From Thermodesulfobacteriota bacterium (GTDB taxonomy: Bacteria > Desulfobacterota > GWC2-55-46): a stretch of 64,000 bases of DNA. The stretch spans positions 818,744 to 882,743 of the forward strand of contig CP129479.1 of the NCBI GenBank assembly GCA_030583865.1, in the 5' to 3' direction. This document shows, piece after piece, positions 1 to 7,108 of the stretch. The notes below the pieces were generated by a model. It was not told the origin of the DNA. It did not search any database and saw only the letters and a program-made list of their open reading frames with translations. The position numbers were made by a program, and so were the translations under genes. Position 1 is the stretch's first letter. Each line of letters begins with the position of its first letter.

Positions 1-807
1 ATGCATTTTCTCGCGCGGGGGGACATGCGGGTATTCAAGGGAAAGATATCCGTAATAATGCCTGCCTACAACGAGGGGCATCACATATACGAAAACCTCA
101 GGGAGACCCATTCGGTCTTCAAAAGGTCGGGACGGAGGTTCGAGATAATACTCGTCGACGACGGGAGCCCGGACGCGACCTATGACCAGGCCCAGAAGGC
201 CGCGCGGGAGCTGGGGAGCATCATCCCCGTTAGATTATGCGAGAACGGCGGAAAGGGCAATGCCCTTCGCGAGGGCTTCAAGCGCTCCGAGGGCGACCTC
301 GTGATTTTCCTCGACGCCGACCTGGACCTCCATCCCGGACAGGTAATAAGCCTTTTCAGGGCCATGCTGGACACAGGGGCCGACGTGGTCATCGGCTCCA
401 AGCACCACCCCGGCTCCAGGATAAGCTATCCTTCGTCAAGGAAGGCCCTGAGCCGGGCATACGCCCTGGCGCTCAAGGCGCTCTTCGGGATGCCCCTCAT
501 GGACACGCAGACGGGGCTTAAGGTCTTCACCCGCAGGGCTCTTGAAGAGGCCTTTCCCAGGGTGGTCTGCGGGAGATACGCGTTCGACGTCGAGCTGCTT
601 GCCCACGCGCAGGAGGCTGGCTTCAGTGTCACCGAGGCCCCTGTCATCATGACCTTCAGAAGATCTGCCGCGTGGGGGAGGATACGGACAACGGACGTCG
701 CAAGGATGGGGTTAGACACGCTCGCGATATTCCTGCGGCTCCATATAATACGGCATTACGGGACCGCCTTCGAATCCGGCACCTTCGCAATGGAGGGCGT
801 CGTGTGA
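1..807 (+). CDS. Family 2 glycosyltransferase, dolichyl-phosphate sugar synthase-like
   Basis: Probable GT-A fold glycosyltransferase that moves an activated sugar to a lipid phosphate or glycan at the inner face of the membrane. The nucleotide-binding start (SVIMPAYNEG, about residue 17), VDDGSPD (about 52) and the metal-binding DAD at residues 105-107 are visible, as in DPM1/GtrB-like enzymes. No C-terminal membrane helices are seen, so it is the short soluble form. The frame is open from base 1, so the true start may lie before the window; an internal ATG at 25 is an alternative. The stop overlaps the next ATG (ATGA), so it is translationally coupled to the flippase that follows. The acceptor and donor sugars cannot be told from sequence. 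Confidence 0.85.
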   Translation: MHFLARGDMRVFKGKISVIMPAYNEGHHIYENLRETHSVFKRSGRRFEIILVDDGSPDATYDQAQKAARELGSIIPVRLCENGGKGNALREGFKRSEGDLVIFLDADLDLHPGQVISLFRAMLDTGADVVIGSKHHPGSRISYPSSRKALSRAYALALKALFGMPLMDTQTGLKVFTRRALEEAFPRVVCGRYAFDVELLAHAQEAGFSVTEAPVIMTFRRSAAWGRIRTTDVARMGLDTLAIFLRLHIIRHYGTAFESGTFAMEGVV

Positions 808-2060
808 TGGACGCCTTGAAGAGCGGCACCGTGCTCTTTTTCGCCACCCTCTCCGGCGGGGCCTTCAATTTTCTCTTTCAGGTCTTCATGGGCAGGGCGC
901 TAACCGTAGAGGACTTCGGCTCGATGAACGCGTTTTTTTCGGTAATCCTCATAACAGGCATCCCGGCTGCCGCGATGGTGACGGCGCTCTCAAAAAAGAT
1001 TTCGTCTTTGAACGCAGGCGGGCGGACAGGGGAGGCAGGGCGCCTTTACAGGGCCTCGTTCATCAGGATGGCCGTTTGCGGCGGCGTAGTCCTCAGCGTA
1101 TCTGCGCTCCTGAGAGGGCCCATATCCAGGGCATTCGGGCTCGGGAGCGAATGGGTCCCGGTCATCGCTGGGGCCGGGCTCTTGTTTGCCTTCGTCCTTG
1201 CCGCCAATCTCGGGGTATTGCAGGGCCTGAGGAGATACCGTTACTTCGGGGCCGGGATCGGCCTTTTAAGCCCCCTTAAGCTCCTTATAGGCGGGTTCCT
1301 GGCTGCCGCCGGCTTCGGAGTAGGGGGCGCTGTCGCCGGGTTTTCATGCGCCATCCTGGCCGTTTTTTTCCTCACCATCATGCCGGTCCTTCGGCTCATT
1401 TCCTCCAGCAGCTGCATAGGAAGACCGGCAGCCCAAGCCCCGTGGCTAAGCTTTCAACAACTCGCATATGCTGCCGCCTTCGCGTTCGTAACGAACATCG
1501 ACATGATAATGGTAAAGCTCTATTTCCCGGCAAGGGAGGCAGGGCTCTATGCAGCCGCGTCGGTCCTGGGCAAGGCCGTCCTCTACGCGTCCTCGTTCTC
1601 AACGGGGTCTTTCTTCGGGGGGTCATTCCATAAAAAGGTGCACGCGTTTAAGCTCCTGGACAGGGGCCTTTTCCGCACGTTCGCTGTATTCCTTCTTGTC
1701 GCTCCGGTCTTCGTGCTATTCCCGGGTCACTTGCTGGGCATGCTATTCGGCCCGGCCTTTTATGAAGCCGCCCCTGTGCTCAGGTATTATGCGGTCGCCG
1801 CCGGGTTTATGTCCATGGCAGGGCTCTTTATGGCCTACGGCGCATCGCGTCGGAACGCGGGCTTTCTCTTCAGGCTGATTGTCGTCTCAGCGCTTTTGCC
1901 GTTTGCGATAGCCGCGCTGCCGCAATCCCTGACCGCCGTCGTCCTGGCAGCCGGGACGGCGGCGTTTGCCCTCTCGGCCGCGGGCCTTGCGGCGGCAATA
2001 AGAGAGAGGCGATCCTTTAACGGGACGCAGGCGAAGCTGGAGGGCATAGCCGGAAGATGA
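807..2060 (+). CDS. Polysaccharide flippase (MOP superfamily, Wzx/MATE-like)
   Basis: Predicted 417-residue polytopic inner-membrane protein with about 12 hydrophobic segments, typical of lipid-linked oligosaccharide flippases. The N-terminal pattern (LKSGTVLFFATLSGGAFNF, then GRALTVEDFG) matches the first helix and loop of O-antigen/teichuronic acid exporters. I start it at the ATG overlapping the upstream stop rather than at the longer in-frame opening from 672, which lies within the glycosyltransferase gene. It overlaps the next gene by ATGA. A second flippase lies at 5684, so the block may serve two glycan products. The substrate is unknown. Confidence 0.82.
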   Translation: MDALKSGTVLFFATLSGGAFNFLFQVFMGRALTVEDFGSMNAFFSVILITGIPAAAMVTALSKKISSLNAGGRTGEAGRLYRASFIRMAVCGGVVLSVSALLRGPISRAFGLGSEWVPVIAGAGLLFAFVLAANLGVLQGLRRYRYFGAGIGLLSPLKLLIGGFLAAAGFGVGGAVAGFSCAILAVFFLTIMPVLRLISSSSCIGRPAAQAPWLSFQQLAYAAAFAFVTNIDMIMVKLYFPAREAGLYAAASVLGKAVLYASSFSTGSFFGGSFHKKVHAFKLLDRGLFRTFAVFLLVAPVFVLFPGHLLGMLFGPAFYEAAPVLRYYAVAAGFMSMAGLFMAYGASRRNAGFLFRLIVVSALLPFAIAALPQSLTAVVLAAGTAAFALSAAGLAAAIRERRSFNGTQAKLEGIAGR

Positions 2061-3025
2061 ACCCGACCGTATCCATAATAATACCGGTAAAGGAGATAAA
2101 CGATTACATACGGGAGTCGGTCCCCCACATGCTCGCCCTGGACTACGATGATTTCGAGGTCGTCATTTTCCCGGATTCGGCTTCGGGTGACGCCTTCCCC
2201 GGGACGAGGATAATCCCTACGGGTCCGGCCGGCCCAGCCGAGAAAAGGGATCTGGCCCTTAAATACGCAAGGGGCGAGGTGTTCGCGTTCCTGGATGACG
2301 ACGCGTACCCGGCCCGGGACTGGCTGAGGAAAGCGGTGCGGCATTTCAGACGACCGGACGTTGCTGCCGTCGGCGGGCCGGCCGTCACCCCCGGGCACGA
2401 TTCGGTATGGCAGAAGGCCTCGGGGAGCGTCTTTTCATCATGGCTTGCAAGCGGCAGGTACGGCTACAGGTACCTGCCCGAGGGCGGGCTTAGAGAAGTG
2501 GACGATTTCCCGACCGTCAACCTGATCATAAGAAGGAGCTCCTTCGAGCGCGCCGGCGGCTTCGATACCGCCTATTGGCCTGGAGAGGACACGAAGCTCT
2601 GCCACGACCTCACGAAAAAACTCGGAGAGAGGATAATCTACGACCCCGAGGCGCTGGTATTCCACCACAGGCGGCCTCTATTTTCCGGCCATTTGAGACA
2701 GGTCGGCAGGTACGCGTTCCACCGGGGGCTATTCGCCAAGGCCCTGCCTGACACCTCTTTGAGACTTCAGTATTTCGTGCCGAGCCTCTTTGTCCTGTGG
2801 CTCGCGGCGGGCGGCCCGGCTTCCTTTATCTCAAGCTCGATGGGCGCTCTTTATATATCGCTTCTTTCCATCTACATCCTCCTCGTCTCGTCGGAATCCG
2901 TAAGGATAGGCCTCAAGGAGCGGGACTTCCGGGTTGGCGCGCTCTCGGCGCCGGGCATAATACTCACGCACCTCGTCTACGGGCTCAGGTTCATGCAGGG
3001 GTTCGCCTCGCGGAGGGGAAAATGA
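2057..3025 (+). CDS. Family 2 glycosyltransferase with C-terminal membrane segments
   Basis: Predicted 322-residue GT2 enzyme. The N-terminus has VSIIIPVKEIND, a metal-binding FLDDDAYP near residue 77, and a PGEDTKLCHD stretch near residue 175 resembling the ED acid/base region of rhamnosyl/galactosyl transferases. The last 90 residues are hydrophobic (for example SLFVLWLAAGG and ALYISLLSIYILLV), suggesting membrane attachment. It overlaps the flippase before and the radical SAM gene after by four bases each, so the first four genes look like one translationally coupled operon. It probably extends the same lipid-linked glycan; the specificity is unknown. Confidence 0.85.
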   Translation: MNPTVSIIIPVKEINDYIRESVPHMLALDYDDFEVVIFPDSASGDAFPGTRIIPTGPAGPAEKRDLALKYARGEVFAFLDDDAYPARDWLRKAVRHFRRPDVAAVGGPAVTPGHDSVWQKASGSVFSSWLASGRYGYRYLPEGGLREVDDFPTVNLIIRRSSFERAGGFDTAYWPGEDTKLCHDLTKKLGERIIYDPEALVFHHRRPLFSGHLRQVGRYAFHRGLFAKALPDTSLRLQYFVPSLFVLWLAAGGPASFISSSMGALYISLLSIYILLVSSESVRIGLKERDFRVGALSAPGIILTHLVYGLRFMQGFASRRGK

Positions 3026-4530
3026 AAATCGCAATCTCCTACCCGCCTCTCGGGGACGGCTCCCGCGTGCCTCTCCTTACCCAGAACAGGCAGTTCCAGT
3101 GGTTTAAAAACCCCACATACATCTATCCGATGGTCCCGGCTTATGCGGCAACGCTCCTTAAAAAGGAGGGCTTCAGCGTATTCTGGGACGACGCCATAGC
3201 AGAGGGGCTCTCATTCGACGAATGGCTGGCCAGGATACGGAAGAAAAGGCCTGAAGTCATCGCTTTCGAGACCAAAACGCCGGTCGTAAAGAGACACTGG
3301 GCCATAATCAGCCTCCTGAAGGCCGAGGCGGCGAGGTCCTCATGGGACTTGAAGACCGTTCTCATGGGCGACCACGTCACGGCGCTTCCCGAGGAGTCTC
3401 TACGTAACTCTCCCGTAGACTTCGTGATAGCCGGCGGGGACTATGATTTCCAGCTCCTTAGCCTCGCGAAGGCGCTCGCGGCCTCCTCTGCCGCGCTTGC
3501 CGGTCTTGAGGCCGGCATATGGCTCAGGGAGAACGGCAGGCTCGTCAATACTAAGAATGCCGTAAAAAGGCGCGACCTCGATACGCTGCCGTTCATAGAC
3601 AGGGACCTCACGAGATGGGAGCTCTACAGCTCGAAAAACGGGAACTTCAAGAGGAAGCCCGGCACCTACACCATGGCCGGAAGGGACTGCTGGTGGGGGA
3701 GGTGCAGCTTCTGCTCGTGGACGACCATGTATCCGGGCAGGGACTTCAGGAGCGTATCCCCGGAAAGGCTCCTTGACGAGGTTGGGGTCCTCATCGGGAA
3801 GTACGGCGTGAGGGAGATCTTCGACGACAGCGGGACCTTCCCCGCTTGCGAATGGCTCGAGGCCTTCTGCAAGGGCATGATAGAGCGCGGCTACGGGCGG
3901 AAAGTCTCCTTCGGCTGCAACATGAGGATAAACGCGCTCGGGATGCCAGAGTACAGGCTGATGGCAAAGGCGGGCTTCAGGTTCGTGCTCTTCGGGCTCG
4001 AATCCATGAACCGCGCCACACTTTCGCGGCTCGACAAGGGCCTCCGGCCCGAGCAGATAGCGAGGGGCTTCAGGATGGCAAAGGAGGCCGGGCTCGAACC
4101 GCACGTGACGGCCATGGTCGGCTATCCCTGGGAGACGAAGGAGGACGCGGAAGAGACCATAGCCTTCGCAAGGGAGATGTTCAGGAAAGGGTACATAGAC
4201 TCGCTCCAGGCGACGATAGTTGTCCCGTATCCCGGCACGCCGCTTTTCGAGGAGGCGAGGAATAACGGCTGGCTTCTGACCGAGGACTGGGACAGATATG
4301 ACATGAGCGGCTCGGTCTGGCGCTCCCCGCTCTCCGACGAGGACGCGATGAGGCTTACGCGGGGGCTCTACAAGGCGGCGCTCAACCCGGCGTTCCTGGC
4401 GAGGAAGGTCATGGGCATAAGGAGCATGGAAGACCTCAAGTTCCTGGTGAGCGCGGGCTTCAAGCTACTCGGCCATCTCTCGGACTTCAGGGCAAGGCCC
4501 AAGGGGCTCGGGAAAGACACGGCCACGTAG
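3022..4530 (+). CDS. B12-binding-type radical SAM protein
   Basis: Predicted 502-residue protein with an N-terminal Rossmann-like B12-binding domain (about residues 1-170, including MGDHVTALPEE) and a radical SAM TIM-barrel domain. The cluster cysteines are C223, C228 and C231 in GRDCWWGRCSFC, spaced C-x4-C-x2-C rather than the usual C-x3-C-x2-C. The DxHxxG cobalamin motif is not obvious, so B12 may be bound base-off without a histidine ligand. The start is the ATG overlapping the upstream stop. Within a glycan cluster it could methylate or rearrange a sugar or lipid carrier, but that is inference from context only. Confidence 0.85.
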   Translation: MKIAISYPPLGDGSRVPLLTQNRQFQWFKNPTYIYPMVPAYAATLLKKEGFSVFWDDAIAEGLSFDEWLARIRKKRPEVIAFETKTPVVKRHWAIISLLKAEAARSSWDLKTVLMGDHVTALPEESLRNSPVDFVIAGGDYDFQLLSLAKALAASSAALAGLEAGIWLRENGRLVNTKNAVKRRDLDTLPFIDRDLTRWELYSSKNGNFKRKPGTYTMAGRDCWWGRCSFCSWTTMYPGRDFRSVSPERLLDEVGVLIGKYGVREIFDDSGTFPACEWLEAFCKGMIERGYGRKVSFGCNMRINALGMPEYRLMAKAGFRFVLFGLESMNRATLSRLDKGLRPEQIARGFRMAKEAGLEPHVTAMVGYPWETKEDAEETIAFAREMFRKGYIDSLQATIVVPYPGTPLFEEARNNGWLLTEDWDRYDMSGSVWRSPLSDEDAMRLTRGLYKAALNPAFLARKVMGIRSMEDLKFLVSAGFKLLGHLSDFRARPKGLGKDTAT

Positions 4531-4536
4531 GTGCAG

Positions 4537-4599
4537 GCTGCTGAAAGAGCCTTTGGGGGAGACTTTCTACAGAAAGTCTCCCCCAAAAGGTTTTTCAGC
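4537..4599. repeat. Dispersed hairpin repeat, ACTTTCTACAGAAAGT family
   Basis: A 14-bp perfect stem (4555-4568 with 4571-4584) sits inside outer arms CTGCTGAAA and TTTTTCAGC. The same core with G-A changed to A-A occurs at about 63193-63222, again inside CTGCTGAAA/TTTCAGCAG arms. It lies between the radical SAM gene and a glycosyltransferase, so it may also attenuate transcription. Confidence 0.75.
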
Positions 4600-4638
4600 G
4601 CTCTGATACGGCATCGGCATAGCGCGAAGGAGGGCCGC

Positions 4639-5673
4639 ATGGAAAGCAATGCAGTGTTCCCGTCGGTTTCGGTCGTGGTACCGACCCTTAATTCCGGGAA
4701 GACCCTGGATGAGTGCCTGAAAAGCATCTCAGGGCAGGACTGGCCGGCAGATATGCTGGAGATAGTCATAGCCGACGGCGGCTCTACTGACTCTACCCTC
4801 GATATAGTGAGGCTCTCCGCGTCAAAAAGCCCTTTCGATGTCAGGGTGGTTCGGAACCCTTTGAAGACCGGCGAGGCCGGGAAGGCAGTTGGTATCAAGG
4901 AGGCCAGGGGGGAGCTCATCGCCTTCATAGACTCGGATAACGTCCTACCGGACAGGGGCTGGCTTAATAGGATGGCCGAGCCGTTCGCCGACCCCGACGT
5001 GGTCGGCGCGGAGCCGCTCGAATACGCGTGCAGGGCGGGCGACGGCTTCATAACGCGGTACTGCTCGCACCTCGGGATGAACGACCCTTTCTGCCTCTTC
5101 GCGGGCAACTACGACAGGTACTCGGCAGTCACCGGAAGGTGGACCGAGATGCCCTACAGGGCGGAGGACAAGGGGGGGTGGTTCAAGCTCGAATTAGACC
5201 CGGCCCGCTACCCGACGATGGGCGCGAACGGCTTCATCGTGCGTAAGCGCGCCCTCGAAGGCGCAGGCGAGTATTTTTTCGATATAGACATGGTGCGCGG
5301 TCTACTCAAAAAGAACCCGGGGTCGCGCCTTGCCAAGGTCAGGACAGGGATCGTCCATATCTTTTCAGGCGATACACGGACGTTCATAAGGAAGCAGATG
5401 AGGAGGATACGGGACTTCCGCCATTACGAGAGGCTCGGCATGAGGGAGTACCCCTGGAAAGGGGTAGGGAGGCATGCTGTCGCAAGGTTCGTCTTCTCAT
5501 GCCTTACTGTATTGCCATTGATATCGCAGGCCGCGCGGGGGTACTGCCGAAAGCCCGACATAGCCTGGCTTTTTCACCCGGTAGCCTGCTGGCTTACGCT
5601 TATCGTATACGGCCTTGGCAGCCTGCCTTTTTTTACCGGGGAGTTCAAGCGGGAGGGCTGGGGCAATAACTGA
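4639..5673 (+). CDS. Family 2 glycosyltransferase
   Basis: Predicted 344-residue GT2 enzyme: VSVVVPTLNSGKTLDEC at the N-terminus, ADGGSTDSTLDIV near residue 45, and FIDSDNVLP near residue 97 for the nucleotide-sugar and metal sites. A hydrophobic C-terminal third (for example FVFSCLTVLPLIS) suggests membrane association. I chose the ATG at 4639 because AAGGAGG ends six bases upstream; the longer frame opening at 4531 would read through the hairpin repeat just before it. The spacing to the next gene is only 10 bases. The donor and acceptor are not predictable. Confidence 0.85.
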   Translation: MESNAVFPSVSVVVPTLNSGKTLDECLKSISGQDWPADMLEIVIADGGSTDSTLDIVRLSASKSPFDVRVVRNPLKTGEAGKAVGIKEARGELIAFIDSDNVLPDRGWLNRMAEPFADPDVVGAEPLEYACRAGDGFITRYCSHLGMNDPFCLFAGNYDRYSAVTGRWTEMPYRAEDKGGWFKLELDPARYPTMGANGFIVRKRALEGAGEYFFDIDMVRGLLKKNPGSRLAKVRTGIVHIFSGDTRTFIRKQMRRIRDFRHYERLGMREYPWKGVGRHAVARFVFSCLTVLPLISQAARGYCRKPDIAWLFHPVACWLTLIVYGLGSLPFFTGEFKREGWGNN

Positions 5674-5683
5674 AAGCCGCTTG

Positions 5684-7108
5684 ATGGACAGAGTCTTTAA
5701 AAACACATTCTGGATGCTCCTTCCGAGCGCCTTCAACAAGGCCTCGAGCATATTGCTCGTTATTGTGCTGGCCCGCCACCTGGGAGCCGCAGGTTTCGGC
5801 TTGTTCTCCTTCGCTTTTTTCTATATCGTATTTTTCAGCGCCGTTACCGAGGCTGGGCTTACTACGGTCATGATACGGCGCATGAGGGCCGAGCCACAAA
5901 AGTCGGGGGATGTCTACCGTAAGGGGCTCAGGCTCGGCGCCGTCTCGACGCTTGCGGCTATTTCGGCGGCCATAGGGGGCGGAGCGGCGCTCGGTTTTGA
6001 AAAAGACGCGCTCTTGCTTACGGCCCTGGCCTCGCTGGGGCTCGTCTTCTCTTTCAGGGACGTGACCTTCAGGTGGTTCCTTGAGACGCCTTTCAGGGCG
6101 TCTCTCAGGATGCGCGTAAGCGCATTGCTTGGGATCGCCTCCGAAGGCCTCGGCCTTTTGGCTGTATTGGGGGCCGTTTACAGGGGCGCCGGTGTAGAAG
6201 CCATAACTGCAGTCTACGTCCTCTCGAACCTCCCCGGATTCGTGCTCCTCGGCGTCCTTTCATACAGGGCAGCCCCGGGCTCTACCGGGGAAAAGGTATC
6301 ATACGCGGGTTTGCTCAGGGAGGCCCTGCCCATAGGGCTCTCCAACTCGCTCAATACGTTCTATCTCATGCTCGGCTCTGTCGTCCTCTTCCTCTACGGA
6401 AGTATAGAGGTGATGGGGTATTACGCGCTCGCGTTCAGGCTTACGACATCCCTCAGGATAATCCCCGAGGCCCTTATGCATTCGTTTTTCCCGCTCATGG
6501 CCTCTCAATCCGGCCAGGCGGGCCAGGCGGGATTGAACGCCTATTTGAGGAAGAGCGCCGGCATAATGGCGTTCACGGCCATGCCGCTGGCAATCGGGAC
6601 TGCCGCGCTCTCGGACGATATTACCCGGCTCCTCGGAGGCGGCTCGTTCGGTCCGGCCTCGCTGGCCCTGAGCGTCCTCATATGGGCGACCGCGCTTTCT
6701 TTCTTCAATACATGCGCGAGGGCCGCGCTGAACGCGGCTGCCCACGGGCAGAGCAATCTCGCGGCCTCTTCGGTAATGGCGGCAGCTTCGGTTGCGCTGT
6801 GCTTCATTCTGATACCGGGATGGGGGCTTTCGGGCGCGGCCTGGTCGCTCGTGCTCGCGGAGGGGGCGGGGCTCGCGGCATATTCGGCGGTCATAGGGAG
6901 GCTGGGACTTGCTTTTCCGCTCCGGTTCACGGGGAAATGCCTCCTGGCAGGAGCCTGCATGTACGGCTGCATGACGCTATTGGACGGGCCGCTACTTAAG
7001 CTCTCTTTCGGCTTGGCTGCCTATCTCGCGGCTACAGCGCTGATGACCGGGACAGGACCAATCCGGGCCGCGAGGGCGCTTTCTCAAAAAGAGCCTACTT
7101 TTTTATAA
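5684..7108 (+). CDS. Polysaccharide flippase (MOP superfamily)
   Basis: Predicted 474-residue membrane protein with 12-14 hydrophobic helices. It begins FKNTFWMLLPSAFNKASS, then LARHLGAAGFGLFSFAF, the usual first helix and loop of Wzx/O-antigen flippases. It differs clearly from the flippase at 807, so the two are not recent duplicates. The ATG at 5684 follows the upstream stop by 10 bases; a longer opening from 5615 overlaps the glycosyltransferase and lacks a ribosome site. The 3' end overlaps the opposing treY gene by 14 bases, closing the glycan block without an obvious terminator. Confidence 0.83.
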   Translation: MDRVFKNTFWMLLPSAFNKASSILLVIVLARHLGAAGFGLFSFAFFYIVFFSAVTEAGLTTVMIRRMRAEPQKSGDVYRKGLRLGAVSTLAAISAAIGGGAALGFEKDALLLTALASLGLVFSFRDVTFRWFLETPFRASLRMRVSALLGIASEGLGLLAVLGAVYRGAGVEAITAVYVLSNLPGFVLLGVLSYRAAPGSTGEKVSYAGLLREALPIGLSNSLNTFYLMLGSVVLFLYGSIEVMGYYALAFRLTTSLRIIPEALMHSFFPLMASQSGQAGQAGLNAYLRKSAGIMAFTAMPLAIGTAALSDDITRLLGGGSFGPASLALSVLIWATALSFFNTCARAALNAAAHGQSNLAASSVMAAASVALCFILIPGWGLSGAAWSLVLAEGAGLAAYSAVIGRLGLAFPLRFTGKCLLAGACMYGCMTLLDGPLLKLSFGLAAYLAATALMTGTGPIRAARALSQKEPTFL

